Positions 43,308-53,504 of a DNA stretch of 64,000 nt are shown here, piece by piece (the first letter of the stretch is position 1; each line of letters begins with the position of its first letter). Location: contig CAMJKD010000003.1 in the NCBI GenBank assembly GCA_946406315.1, positions 1 through 64,000 on the forward strand. The letters are read 5' to 3'. This DNA comes from an uncultured Candidatus Saccharibacteria bacterium. Its GTDB lineage: Bacteria; Patescibacteriota; Saccharimonadia; Saccharimonadales; Saccharimonadaceae. Both the position numbers and the translations under genes were made by a program. Below the pieces are notes generated by a model. That model was not told where the DNA came from, searched no databases, and worked only from the letters and a program-made list of their open reading frames with translations.

Positions 43308-44021
43308 ATGACTAAGGCGTCGCAAAGTGGCAAGAAGAGAGCGGCTCTAAAGAAAAAAGCCGTTAAAAAAACTGCCCCTAGGACAAATAAACACAGTTTT
43401 ACGCCAGCTACCATTGCAGTATGGCTACTTGCGATTCTTTTTGTACTCCCAATGATTTTTAAATCTAATTCAATTATCCAAGATACTGTCGCAAAAAATA
43501 AATACGACGTCGAGCAAATTGGCAATTATGTTACCCTGATTGGCGATTCTATTTCTCACCAATCGCAGCAAGAGCTCCGCGAAGCTCTACCGGGAGTTGA
43601 CCTTGAAGCTGTGGGCGGAATATACTTTTACGACTTCAGTAAGTTCGGCGATGGCGGTTTCGTGCGTCTAAAAAAGCACGCTATGCGCGACGTTGTAGCC
43701 TTCCTCCTTGGTTCTAATGAAGGCGTAACTCGGGAGTGGCTAGATGAGTTGTATGAATACGTCGGTACGAATCGTAAACTTATACTAATGACGATTTATC
43801 GCGGCGATCGTTTTAATGATGCGCAAGGGTGGAACGCACTAATCGCGGATTTCGCTCAGAATCATGAAAATGTCTACTTGATGGATTGGTTTTCGGAAAA
43901 CGTCAACAACGTCGACAAATACTTAATTTTCGACCATCTGCACCCTAATCGAGCCGGTCGCGAACACTTCGCCCATATGGTCAGACGAACCGTTTTTAAA
44001 GCACTTGACTTAACTGAATAA
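43308..44021 (+). CDS. SGNH-hydrolase-like membrane-anchored protein, 237 aa
   Basis: A lysine-rich head and one membrane helix (about residues 28-50) precede an external domain with LIGDSIS (block I serine) and FDHLHPNRAG (block V Asp/His), plus LLGSNEG in between. This is the arrangement in the periplasmic domain of OatA-type O-acetyltransferases. It may acetylate or deacetylate peptidoglycan or glycan. TAAGAT seven bases before ATG gives a leaderless start, with AGGAG also inside that short space. Confidence 0.8.
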   Translation: MTKASQSGKKRAALKKKAVKKTAPRTNKHSFTPATIAVWLLAILFVLPMIFKSNSIIQDTVAKNKYDVEQIGNYVTLIGDSISHQSQQELREALPGVDLEAVGGIYFYDFSKFGDGGFVRLKKHAMRDVVAFLLGSNEGVTREWLDELYEYVGTNRKLILMTIYRGDRFNDAQGWNALIADFAQNHENVYLMDWFSENVNNVDKYLIFDHLHPNRAGREHFAHMVRRTVFKALDLTE

Positions 44022-44107
44022 TTTAAATATAGTACTAAGAACTTATTTACCCAGCACGAGTAGTACATTTATATGTATGAACATTACGGCGAGAGGAGGT
44101 GTGTCGT

Positions 44108-44770
44108 ATGTATCAGTATGGATATGATGAGCATGAGTTTCGCTATGAGCTCGAATGGTATTTTAAAGAGCATACGTTCCCCGAAGCTCAAAAAGCGCTC
44201 GACTATGCTTGGGAAAAGCATTCTGGACAGACCAGAATTAACGGACAACCATTCATCATTCATCCGCTCTTTGTTGCGAAATACGGCATTTGCATCGGTG
44301 CAAAAACCGAAGATCAAATTTGCATAGCGTTGTTGCATGACGTATGCGAAGATTGCGGCATCGAACCAGAGGAACTTCCGTTCAATAAAGAAGTTCAGGA
44401 TGCAGTACGTCATTTAACCTTCAAGTACGAATACGAAGAAGGCGACAATGAAGTTGAGAAGCGTAGGAAGAAGATGATCTCAAAGACGGTGACCTATGCT
44501 CGCTTGCTTGAAAACCCGCTTGCAGTAGTATGTAAGGGTGTGGATCGTTATCATAACCTGACTACAGCCGAAGAGCTGCCGCCTGGTAAAATAACGAAAA
44601 ACGTCCTTGAGACACATCGTTTATTACTTCCAGTAATCTATAATGCCTTGTCTCTGCAGGCTTATAGTCATTTCTATCATCAGCTTTATACGCTCTCAAT
44701 CAACTTAAGGTCTTTAAATGATCTGCTCGCCATGAAGCATAGTATTAGGCTAGATACTATGACGCGATGA
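44108..44770 (+). CDS. HD-domain phosphohydrolase, SpoT-HD-like, 220 aa
   Basis: The N-terminal half has AWEKHSGQTRINGQPFIIHP and ALLHDVCEDCG, the metal-binding H...HD pattern of RelA/SpoT hydrolase domains. There is no synthetase domain, so it could be a small alarmone hydrolase or another HD nucleotidase. ATG 44108 is taken because AGAGGAGG lies eight bases before it; the GTG at 44099 falls inside that ribosome site. Confidence 0.8.
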   Translation: MYQYGYDEHEFRYELEWYFKEHTFPEAQKALDYAWEKHSGQTRINGQPFIIHPLFVAKYGICIGAKTEDQICIALLHDVCEDCGIEPEELPFNKEVQDAVRHLTFKYEYEEGDNEVEKRRKKMISKTVTYARLLENPLAVVCKGVDRYHNLTTAEELPPGKITKNVLETHRLLLPVIYNALSLQAYSHFYHQLYTLSINLRSLNDLLAMKHSIRLDTMTR

Positions 44771-44777
44771 CGAGTCT

Positions 44778-44801
44778 GCCCCGCAAATTGCGGGGCTTTT
44801 T
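44778..44801 (+). terminator. Terminator of the HD gene
   Basis: GCCCCGCAA and TTGCGGGGC form the stem, followed by TTTTT. Confidence 0.9.
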
Positions 44802-44863
44802 AATTCCGGAAAACCGCGTTAAACTAAACATATATTTTTCGACTCTGAAAGGTGGTGGTATGA

Positions 44864-45256
44864 GTGGCAGAAAATGGCACCTTAGGCAAACATCGCAATA
44901 GGCATCACTTGCTGTATCCAGCTCGCGTATGGCGCTCCATTGGACCTAACTCATTAATGCTACGCGGGGCGTTCATAATTAAGATAGACGAACGGCTTCA
45001 TGCGCAATTACATCGAGAGTTAGATAAATATTTAGGAGATAATATTACGCGAGAGAAGCTTCCGTATAGAAACACTATCAAGCACTTGAAGAGAGAATAC
45101 AAAAAACACGAGCTACAGGTTCGCATGATGAATCCTATTCAAAAACTTGAATGGCTCGAAAATGAGATTAATCCAGGCGAGAAACGTAATGTTTGGCTGT
45201 TTCGTATGTTGGATATGCAACGTAGATTTCTGATTGCACATATTGAGGAGATGTAG
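44864..45256 (+). CDS. HNH-like small basic protein, 130 aa
   Basis: The N-terminal HRNRHHLLYPARVW and the following IKIDERLHAQLHREL resemble the first His and the late H-x3-H of HNH nucleases, but the middle Asn is not obvious. The rest is helical and basic. The likely start is GTG 44864; an ATG one frame away upstream opens only 13 codons. It precedes the rpsL promoter. A nuclease function is possible, not shown. Confidence 0.55.
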   Translation: MAENGTLGKHRNRHHLLYPARVWRSIGPNSLMLRGAFIIKIDERLHAQLHRELDKYLGDNITREKLPYRNTIKHLKREYKKHELQVRMMNPIQKLEWLENEINPGEKRNVWLFRMLDMQRRFLIAHIEEM

Positions 45257-45271
45257 AGTCTCCTCTTTCTC

Positions 45272-45300
45272 TTGAATTATTAGGTAAAATCTGCTACAAT
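45272..45300 (+). promoter_or_regulatory. rpsL promoter
   Basis: TTGAAT at 45272-45277 and TACAAT at 45295-45300 are 17 bases apart, with TGC before the -10. A leader of about 85 bases with a GAGCTC...GAGCTC inverted repeat (45318-45352) follows and could regulate the operon. Confidence 0.75.
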
Positions 45301-45389
45301 ACACATAAGAGTTTCGTGAGCTCTGTTTGTTAATGCTGGACAGCTGAGCTCTATTACAGCAATAAATTTAATGAGAGAAAAGGATTTTT

Positions 45390-45803
45390 GTGCCTACAAT
45401 CAATCAATTAGTGCGTAAGCCACGCAAAAAAGCCACAAAGAAGAGCAAAGCTCCAGCTTTGGGCTCCATCGTGAATACGCTCAAGACTCGTTACTACAAA
45501 CAGTCTGCTCCACTTAAGCGCGGTGTTTGTGTTAAGGTAACAACTAAAACCCCAAAGAAACCAAACTCCGCTTTACGTAAGGTTGCTCGTGTACGCCTTA
45601 CCAATGGCCAGGAAGTATGGGCTTACATCGGCGGTGAAGGCCATAACCTTCAGGAGCACGCAGTTGTGCTTGTTCGCGGTGGTCGTGTGCCAGATCTTCC
45701 AGGCGTGCGTTATCATATTGTTCGCGGTACGCTTGACCTTCAAGGCGTCCAGGGTCGCAAGCAAGGCCGTTCTAAATACGGCGCAAAGAAGGAGGGTAAT
45801 TAA
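45390..45803 (+). CDS. rpsL: Ribosomal protein S12, 137 aa
   Basis: S12 sits at the decoding centre. The start is GTG 45390 ([13 protein letters not shown]). [18 protein letters not shown] and [16 protein letters not shown] are the conserved core, with lysine at the streptomycin-resistance positions unchanged. Followed by rpsG after two bases, the standard str order. Confidence 0.98.
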   Translation: MPTINQLVRKPRKKATKKSKAPALGSIVNTLKTRYYKQSAPLKRGVCVKVTTKTPKKPNSALRKVARVRLTNGQEVWAYIGGEGHNLQEHAVVLVRGGRVPDLPGVRYHIVRGTLDLQGVQGRKQGRSKYGAKKEGN

Positions 45804-45805
45804 TT

Positions 45806-46285
45806 ATGCCACGTAAAGTAACTTCTAGCTTGCAGCGCAAGGTTATGCCTGATCGCAAATATCAGAGCGTACTCGTTCAACGTTTAATCAACAAATCCAT
45901 GCTTGATGGTAAAAAGCATGTCGCCGAGCGCGCCGTTTATTCTGCCATTGAGGGTGCTGCTAAGAAATTAAAGAGCGAAAACCCAGTCGAGGTCCTCGAG
46001 CAAGCCATTAAGAATATCAGCCCAGATTTCGAAGTTAAATCTCGTCGTGTTGGCGGCGCGAACTATCAGATTCCATTCCCAATCGCCGGCCATCGCCAAC
46101 TTCATTTCGCAATGATGTGGCTCGTCCAAGCCGCTCGCGCTCGCTCTGGCATGTCATATGCTAAGCGCCTCGAGGCAGAAATTGTTGATGCCTACAATGA
46201 AGCCGGTGCCGCCTTCAAGAAGAAGGAAGATTGTCACCGTATGGCCGAAGCAAACCGCGCCTTTGCGCACTTTGCTCGCGCTTAA
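45806..46285 (+). CDS. rpsG: Ribosomal protein S7, 159 aa
   Basis: S7 starts assembly of the 30S head. The N terminus has KRKVMPDRKYQSVLVQRLIN, with GGANYQIPFPI and a C-terminal MAEANRAFAHFARA. Slightly longer than the usual 156. A terminator follows directly, so fusA is not read from this operon. Confidence 0.97.
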   Translation: MPRKVTSSLQRKVMPDRKYQSVLVQRLINKSMLDGKKHVAERAVYSAIEGAAKKLKSENPVEVLEQAIKNISPDFEVKSRRVGGANYQIPFPIAGHRQLHFAMMWLVQAARARSGMSYAKRLEAEIVDAYNEAGAAFKKKEDCHRMAEANRAFAHFARA

Positions 46286-46298
46286 TTCGTAATTACTT

Positions 46299-46333
46299 AA
46301 AAAAGACTCTCAGAGAAATCCGAGGGTCTTTTT
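46299..46333 (+). terminator. Terminator after rpsG
   Basis: AAAAGACTCTC and GAGGGTCTTTTT form the stem; it separates rpsL-rpsG from the inserted genes. Confidence 0.85.
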
Positions 46334-46369
46334 GTGACCAATCTTTGCGCAACAAGATACTAATAATGC

Positions 46370-46398
46370 TTGACAATAAAATCAAAGTATGATATAAT
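46370..46398 (+). promoter_or_regulatory. Consensus promoter of the 46450 gene
   Basis: TTGACA at 46370-46375 and TATAAT at 46393-46398 with a spacer of 17 bases. Confidence 0.85.
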
Positions 46399-46449
46399 TA
46401 AACCGTTGTATAAAAAACAAAGCTCTTATCCGTAAAGGAGGTGTCAAAT

Positions 46450-46659
46450 ATGGCACATGAAGTTGTCAGTAATAGCAGACCCGATATCGACAAAATCGAT
46501 CCTGCAATGCTGCAGGCGGCAGCCGATGAAATCAGCAGTGCGGAGCACGCCCGCTCGAGAAGAGAGCAGCTCGCTGAGGAATCTTTCTCTGAGACCGTCC
46601 TGCTTCCCATCCTTCGCCGCGCCAGAGCAGAATTCGGCAATGGTCTTGATATCGGCTGA
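46450..46659 (+). CDS. Small acidic helical protein, 69 aa
   Basis: Two likely helices (PAMLQAAADEISSAEHARS and SETVLLPILRRARAEF). AAAGGAGGTG precedes ATG 46450. It has a perfect consensus promoter and a terminator of its own and uses CTG/CAG codons, unlike the flanking ribosomal genes. Unknown family; a highly expressed cassette gene inserted between rpsG and fusA. Confidence 0.65.
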   Translation: MAHEVVSNSRPDIDKIDPAMLQAAADEISSAEHARSRREQLAEESFSETVLLPILRRARAEFGNGLDIG

Positions 46660-46717
46660 TTCCTGGCGAAGAAGTAAGAGTCGCAGTGCTTCTCGGCGAT
46701 GCGAACTTCACTCTGTA

Positions 46718-46746
46718 GGCTCCGCTAATTGAGGCGGAGTCTTTTT
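46718..46746 (+). terminator. Terminator of the 46450 gene
   Basis: GCTCCGC and GCGGAGT with a loop, followed by TTTTT. Confidence 0.85.
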
Positions 46747-46825
46747 AAATGTTACAAAATGCTCATATTGGGCTTAGATACTCTGGTGTTTATACGCTAC
46801 GAAATGCTTGTGCTAAAATTAGATT

Positions 46826-48244
46826 ATGAAAAAGCGCAAGCTTATTTATCAAATCTATCCCACAGCTATCGGATCGTTACGTGATATAACGGAAAAAATT
46901 CCTTTGATTGCCAAGTTGCAGCCGGACTACATTTGGCTAAGTCCAATCTTTTTGAGCCCATGGGTAGATGGTGGCTATGACGTGTCGGATTATTGTAAAA
47001 TTGACCCACGCTTTGGCAATATGGGCGACTTCAGAAAACTCGTCAGTGTCGCCAAGCAATACAATATTGGTATTTTGTTGGATTTAGTTCTCAATCATAC
47101 ATCTTCTGAGCATATCTGGTTTAAGAAGTCCGAGAGGCACGACCCGTGGTATAAAGACTATTATGTCTGGTTAGATAAGCCGCTAAATTGGGGTTCGTTC
47201 TTCGGTGGTCCAGCCTTTGACTATAACGAAAATCGCGGTAAGTATTATTTACACCTCTACGACCGCAGTCAACCAGATTTGAATTTCTGCAATCCCCGCG
47301 TAGTAAAAGAGTTCAAGAAAATTATCAAATTCTGGACTAATCATGGCGTAGCCGGCTTTAGAGTAGATTCCGCCAATGTGTTAGCGGAAGATGCGCTCAA
47401 ATCCGGTGTTCTTCCGCGCATTTCGGGTTTCTTCAATTACTATCAGACTAAAGAAACGGTTGCTATCCTTGAAAAACTATTTTGCGATGAGAAAATCTTC
47501 ACTATCGCCGAACCAGTTGGCGGCGAATTCATGAGTCGCGCGCGCTTTCGCGAATTGACCCGCCAAGCTTTTGACGCATCATTCAATGTTGGTACAATAG
47601 ATATTGCTGACACTTTCTTCTCAATTAAAGACCGTCTTTATCCGGTCAATTACCGCAAGTGGTTTCATACGTTGGCTAAGTGGTGCCAAGAAGATAAATT
47701 CTCGCTAGCAATCGAGTCGCACGACACGCCACGCGCGCCGTCTCGCTTTCATGCTGACCCAAAGACTCTCGCGATGTTACAGTTTTTGTTGCCGTGCAAT
47801 TTTCCATGTATCTACCAAGGGCAGGAGATTGGCACGAAAAATGCTAAACTTAGCAATAATATCGACGACTATCCGGGCGTACAATCGCGCATGATTTATC
47901 GTCGTCTGCGCAAAGAGGGCAAAACCAAAGCGCAGGCTATGAAACACGTCAGGCTTACCTCGCGCGATAATGCGCGGCAGCCAATCGATTGGGGTGAATA
48001 CGTCTTGCAGGAGGCGAATGAAAAATCCATTCTCAACTTTTATCGTAAAATTACGAAGCTTTGGCGGACCGATCCGGTGTTAATTAATGGCGATTTCCAT
48101 GTTCGCAAAGAGACTAAGAAAGGTGTTTTCGATTTTGAACGTAGCTATCGGGGCGAAACTTATTACATCCACCTTGACCTAAGCGGAAAAACTAAATCGT
48201 ATTGCAAGAATATCGATGGCGGAATTGTTATTGCAAATCACTAA
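46826..48244 (+). CDS. GH13 alpha-glucosidase/amylase-family enzyme, 472 aa
   Basis: GH13 enzymes act on alpha-glucosidic bonds. The conserved regions are present: DLVLNHTS (I), GFRVDSANV with the nucleophile Asp (II), AEPVGG with the acid Glu (III), and ESHDTPR with the stabilising Asp (IV, usually NHD). FPCIYQGQEIG is also typical of oligo-1,6-glucosidases. There is no signal peptide, so it works in the cytoplasm. The promoter is leaderless (TGCTAAAAT, six bases, ATG). It separates rpsG from fusA. Confidence 0.88.
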   Translation: MKKRKLIYQIYPTAIGSLRDITEKIPLIAKLQPDYIWLSPIFLSPWVDGGYDVSDYCKIDPRFGNMGDFRKLVSVAKQYNIGILLDLVLNHTSSEHIWFKKSERHDPWYKDYYVWLDKPLNWGSFFGGPAFDYNENRGKYYLHLYDRSQPDLNFCNPRVVKEFKKIIKFWTNHGVAGFRVDSANVLAEDALKSGVLPRISGFFNYYQTKETVAILEKLFCDEKIFTIAEPVGGEFMSRARFRELTRQAFDASFNVGTIDIADTFFSIKDRLYPVNYRKWFHTLAKWCQEDKFSLAIESHDTPRAPSRFHADPKTLAMLQFLLPCNFPCIYQGQEIGTKNAKLSNNIDDYPGVQSRMIYRRLRKEGKTKAQAMKHVRLTSRDNARQPIDWGEYVLQEANEKSILNFYRKITKLWRTDPVLINGDFHVRKETKKGVFDFERSYRGETYYIHLDLSGKTKSYCKNIDGGIVIANH

Positions 48245-48351
48245 CAGAACGGATATTTATACCTTTTGCAACTGATAAAAATATGTTAATATAAATCCAA
48301 ACGCTTGCAAGAGCTATTATTGCTATTGTCTAAAATAATTAAAGGAAATAT

Positions 48352-50448
48352 ATGGCAAACCAAAAAGTTACGGATTTATCTAAGTATCGAAACATCGGCA
48401 TTATCGCCCATATCGATGCTGGTAAAACCACTACATCTGAGGCTATTCTTTATCGTACTGGTCTCAAGCACAAAATCGACCTCGTTAAGGGCGATACCGG
48501 CGGTGCTACCACCGACTGGATGGAACAAGAAAAAGAGCGTGGTATTACAATTACCTCCGCTGCTGTGACTGCTTACTGGAAAGGTCACAAAATCAACATT
48601 ATCGATACACCAGGCCACATCGACTTTACAGCCGAGGTCGAGCGTTCGCTTCGCGTGCTCGACGGCGCTGTAGTTGTATTTGATGGTAAGATGGGCGTCG
48701 AGGCTCAGTCGGAAACCGTCTGGCGTCAAGCCGATAAATATGGCGTTCCGCGTATCTGTTTTGTCAATAAAATCAATCAGATTGGCGGCGATTTCTACAA
48801 GTCTCTTGAGTCTATTCATAAGCGCTTGAGTAAGAATGCTTTTGCAATTCATCTCCCAATCGGCTTCGAAAAGGATATTTGCGGCGTTGTCGACCTTATT
48901 GATATGAAGGCATATACCTACAAAGATTATGCCGACCATGAGTTGACTGTCGGTGATATTCCTGAAGATATGGTCGAAAAAGCCAAGAACTATCGCTCCA
49001 TGCTCGTCGAAGAGGCCGTCCAGGCTGACGAAGCCCTCATGGAAAAGTTCTTCGACCAAGGCGAAGAAGCTATTACTCCAGAAGAGCTCAAAACCGCACT
49101 TCGTAAGCGTGTAATTGACGGTCAATTCTTCCTTGTTACCGGCGGCGATGGTCGCGGCGTGGTTGTAGAGAAGGTTCTTGACCTCGTGACTGATTTCTTG
49201 CCAGCCCCAACCGATATCCCAGCCATTCTCGGCAAGTCGCCAAAAACTGGTGAAGACATTGTTCGCCATAGCGACGAAAAAGAACCCCTTACCGCTCTCG
49301 CATTTAAGATTGCAACCGATCCATTTGTTGGTAAACTCATCTTTATCCGCGTTTACTCTGGCAAGCTCGAATCTGGTTCTTACGTGTTAAATGCTACTAC
49401 TGGCAATAAGGAGCGCGTTGGCCGTCTCGTCCGTATGTTTGCCGATAAGCGTGATGATATTGACGAAATCGGCGCTGGTGATATCGCAGCAGTCGTTGGA
49501 CTCAAGGACACTACGACTGGTACTACGCTTTGCGATCCAGCTCATCCAATTCTACTTGAGTCAATTGAGTTTCCAGATCCACCTGTATCTATCGCCGTTG
49601 AGCCGAAGACTAAGGCTGACCAAGAGAAGATGGCTATTGGTCTCGGCAAGCTCGCCGAAGAAGATCCGACCTTCCGTGTTCATACCGATGAAGAATCTGG
49701 CCAAACCATTATTTCTGGCATGGGCGAGCTTCACCTCGATATCATTATCGACCGCCTCAAGCGTGAATTTAATGTTGAAGCTAACACTGGCGAGCCACAA
49801 GTAGCCTATCGCGAAACCATCCGTGGTACTGCCGAAGCTCAAGGTAAACACATCAAGCAGTCTGGTGGTCGTGGTCAGTATGGTGACGTTTGGATCAAGT
49901 TTGAGCCAAATGAGCCAGGTAAAGGCTTCGAGTTTATTGATCAGATTAAAGGCGGCGTCGTTCCGCTCGAATATCGTAAACCGGTTATGGAAGGCATCAA
50001 AGAGACCCTCGAAGGCGGTGTTATCGCTGGCTATCCAGTGCTTGACGTCAAGGCGACTCTTTATGATGGCTCCTACCACGACGTCGACTCTTCCGAGCTC
50101 GCCTTCCATCTTGCTGGCGCACTTGCAACTCGTGAAGGTATTAAAAAAGCTCGTCCAGTCTTACTTGAGCCTGTAATGAAAATCGAAATTACCACTCCAG
50201 AAGATTTCATGGGCGATGTCATTGGCGACCTTAACTCTCGCCGTGGTCGCGTTGAAAGTATGGAAGATCGCGACAATGGCGTTAAGGTTATTACAGGTTT
50301 CGTACCACTTGCTAATATGTTTGGCTACACCTCGGATCTTCGCGGTATGTCTCAAGGTCGTGCTGCTTCTACTATGGAGCTCCATGGATACGAGGAAGTT
50401 CCACCGAACATTGCTCAAGAGATTATAGATAAGCGCAATTCGAAATAA
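48352..50448 (+). CDS. fusA: Elongation factor G, 698 aa
   Basis: EF-G drives translocation with GTP. The G1 motif [20 protein letters not shown]3 DTPGHIDFT and G4 NKINQIG are present, and domains II-V are complete. AAAGGAAA precedes the ATG. It has its own promoter region and terminator instead of following rpsG directly. Confidence 0.98.
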   Translation: MANQKVTDLSKYRNIGIIAHIDAGKTTTSEAILYRTGLKHKIDLVKGDTGGATTDWMEQEKERGITITSAAVTAYWKGHKINIIDTPGHIDFTAEVERSLRVLDGAVVVFDGKMGVEAQSETVWRQADKYGVPRICFVNKINQIGGDFYKSLESIHKRLSKNAFAIHLPIGFEKDICGVVDLIDMKAYTYKDYADHELTVGDIPEDMVEKAKNYRSMLVEEAVQADEALMEKFFDQGEEAITPEELKTALRKRVIDGQFFLVTGGDGRGVVVEKVLDLVTDFLPAPTDIPAILGKSPKTGEDIVRHSDEKEPLTALAFKIATDPFVGKLIFIRVYSGKLESGSYVLNATTGNKERVGRLVRMFADKRDDIDEIGAGDIAAVVGLKDTTTGTTLCDPAHPILLESIEFPDPPVSIAVEPKTKADQEKMAIGLGKLAEEDPTFRVHTDEESGQTIISGMGELHLDIIIDRLKREFNVEANTGEPQVAYRETIRGTAEAQGKHIKQSGGRGQYGDVWIKFEPNEPGKGFEFIDQIKGGVVPLEYRKPVMEGIKETLEGGVIAGYPVLDVKATLYDGSYHDVDSSELAFHLAGALATREGIKKARPVLLEPVMKIEITTPEDFMGDVIGDLNSRRGRVESMEDRDNGVKVITGFVPLANMFGYTSDLRGMSQGRAASTMELHGYEEVPPNIAQEIIDKRNSK

Positions 50449-50541
50449 GATGGCTTCGGAAATGTCCGCATTTCCGAGGTATCGGTGAGAATGAGTATAT
50501 ATAGCGAAGCTATATAAGCGAAATTCAAAATAAGACAATGA

Positions 50542-50570
50542 AAAAACTGCCCCACCAAGGGTAGTTTTTG
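50542..50570 (+). terminator. Terminator of fusA
   Basis: AAAAAACTGCCC and GGGTAGTTTTT form the stem. Confidence 0.82.
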
Positions 50571-50592
50571 ATAGGTGTAACAAAAAAGACAT

Positions 50593-50616
50593 AAAAAAGC
50601 GCCCGTTCTGGGCGCT
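50593..50616 (-). terminator. Terminator of the 50635 gene
   Basis: AGCGCCC and GGGCGCT form the stem; T run on the minus strand. Confidence 0.82.
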
Positions 50617-50634
50617 AGGTCTCATTTACTAGTA

Positions 50635-51429
50635 TTATTGTAAGTCGAAAGCGAAATCGTAGGAAATCGAACCCTCGGGAACATGCAGTTCCTTCCAAAC
50701 TTTTAAGGAATCAGGTTCGATATATTTTGTAACTTTCTTATTATGTACGACATAGTGACCCTCGTAGGATCGTACTTTCGCGATGCTTGGCGATGCGCCG
50801 TTTTCATCAGTGCAGTCGTCGTAAAGCTTGTCGCCGTTAGCTGTGTCAATTTCACCCTGTTCAATAGCTCCATCTTCGGCGCGGTAGTAATACCGATAGC
50901 AGCCATTCGTGTCGATAACGAAAATACCAATAGAACCACTCCCACTCACGCCGTAGGTGTCATTGACTGATAGTACATCTCTAGTCTCAACTACCTCGCG
51001 GACAACCGAAAATTCTTTACCGTCATATTCTTTATATAACTCTGATGCGGCCGGAAGTGGAAGAATTGCACTAATTGGGATCATGAGACCCCCAATTAGC
51101 ATAAAAAGTACAGTGAAAATAAACTGAAGTTTAGAGCTCTCTTTGTCGAGAAAACCGAGCACGCAAGCTAAGGCATACATCTCGGCATTGCAACATATTT
51201 GCAAATAGATATTTTCATGTGGATTATTAATAAACATTTCGACGCATAGTATAACGGCGGTCGCAAGTGTTATGAGAAAAAACAATGAAGAAACTAGAAC
51301 ACCGGTATTATCGGGATTATCATCTTTTTCGCTTTTTAGCTTTCTGAGATGATCCGACAAGTAATAGGACGTGACGAACAGCAGTATAAGAACAATCGCA
51401 CCTAATACAACGCGCATAAAAGTAGACAC
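50635..51429 (-). CDS. Membrane protein with external domain, 264 aa
   Basis: Four hydrophobic segments in the first 130 residues are followed by a soluble domain of about 130 residues with two cysteines (NGCYRYYY and YDDCTDE). AAGGGGG precedes the start. I do not recognise a family. It is inserted on the opposite strand between fusA and tuf. Confidence 0.65.
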   Translation of the reverse strand: MSTFMRVVLGAIVLILLFVTSYYLSDHLRKLKSEKDDNPDNTGVLVSSLFFLITLATAVILCVEMFINNPHENIYLQICCNAEMYALACVLGFLDKESSKLQFIFTVLFMLIGGLMIPISAILPLPAASELYKEYDGKEFSVVREVVETRDVLSVNDTYGVSGSGSIGIFVIDTNGCYRYYYRAEDGAIEQGEIDTANGDKLYDDCTDENGASPSIAKVRSYEGHYVVHNKKVTKYIEPDSLKVWKELHVPEGSISYDFAFDLQ

Positions 51430-51518
51430 AGTATATTATCCCCCTTCCTTTCACTAGTAATGTACGAGACTAATATAACTATAACATATTGGCATGAATA
51501 GTCAAGGAAAATGAAAAT

Positions 51519-51540
51519 GACGCCACTACCGTGGCGTCAG
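51519..51540 (-). terminator. Terminator of the 51553 gene
   Basis: TGACGCCAC and GTGGCGTCA form a perfect stem; the minus strand continues into a T-rich stretch. Confidence 0.82.
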
Positions 51541-51552
51541 AAAAATGCGTTG

Positions 51553-51891
51553 TTAAGTATAAAGTATCAGCGGCGGCTCATCGTCATACTCGGATTCAGA
51601 GTGTGGATTCCTTATAAACGTGAGTACGACTATGTCGTCATCCCTACAGCGCTCGTAAACATCTCTAGAATACACGTCGAACTGACCAAAACGTCTTCGC
51701 ATCGCTTCGTCTGTCGGTACGACTGTTACGATGAACTTTTGATCCTCCTTCACCCGATATCCGCAGTAGAGACCGTGCATAAGGATTTTTACCTCTAAGT
51801 CGGTCGGCTTTTTAAAAAGATTTTTCTCCTTATCGGGAGAAAAACGTTCCGGAAAAAGAAGTTGCAGTAGAAGTTCTAGTGGGTTCTTCAT
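51553..51891 (-). CDS. Hypothetical protein, 112 aa
   Basis: A small soluble protein with a leucine-rich N-terminal helix (PLELLLQLLFPERF) and an acidic C terminus. No recognised motif. Preceded by AAGGGGGCG. It is the second minus-strand insert between fusA and tuf, as a single-gene unit with its own terminator. Confidence 0.6.
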   Translation of the reverse strand: MKNPLELLLQLLFPERFSPDKEKNLFKKPTDLEVKILMHGLYCGYRVKEDQKFIVTVVPTDEAMRRRFGQFDVYSRDVYERCRDDDIVVLTFIRNPHSESEYDDEPPLILYT

Positions 51892-52004
51892 GATTTAGCG
51901 CCCCCTTTGCGTTCAAAAATGTAAAATAACAACTATCATATTATACAACATATACATTTAAAAATCAAGAATACAAAAAATCGTGGTTGTATTACTTTTT
52001 ACAC

Positions 52005-52033
52005 TTTACACTTGATTAAAAATCGTATAAAAT
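52005..52033 (+). promoter_or_regulatory. tuf promoter
   Basis: TTTACA at 52005-52010 and TAAAAT at 52028-52033, spacer 17. The leader of about 70 bases contains an AAAGGAG ribosome site. Confidence 0.7.
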
Positions 52034-52108
52034 AATCCCATATAGACTTTTTGGGCTGGTTAATATTAGTGCTCAAAAATTATTAAAAATAAAGGAGAAT
52101 ATTAAACT

Positions 52109-53290
<1,182 letters not shown>

Positions 53291-53308
53291 TTGATACATC
53301 TTATACGG

Positions 53309-53339
53309 AAAATCTCCTCAGCAATGGGGAGATTTTTTA
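53309..53339 (+). terminator. Terminator of tuf
   Basis: AAAATCTCC and GGAGATTTTTT form the stem. Confidence 0.88.
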
Positions 53340-53399
53340 TGGAAAATAAGTAAGATTCGCTGTGAGTCGGATATTATACACTTGTCATCGCGGTATCGC

Positions 53400-53428
53400 T
53401 TGACTATAGAAGAGATATGTGTTATACT
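53400..53428 (+). promoter_or_regulatory. Promoter of the 53505 gene
   Basis: TTGACT at 53400-53405 and TATACT at 53423-53428, spacer 17, TG before the -10. The leader is about 70 bases with AAAGGAGGATG. Confidence 0.78.
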
Positions 53429-53504
53429 ACTCTCAGTAGTCGTTATGGCATTTTTTGTGCCATAGCAAGTTTTTGTGCACATTTACAAAGGAGGATGGGT
53501 ACGT

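Noticed and set aside
48376..49269. Long minus-strand frame inside fusA (297 aa)
   Set aside because: It is an antisense shadow of the EF-G gene, caused by codon bias.
53475..53504. Longer N terminus of the ManC-like protein
   Set aside because: The earlier ATG lies upstream of the AAAGGAGG ribosome site, which clearly serves ATG 53505.
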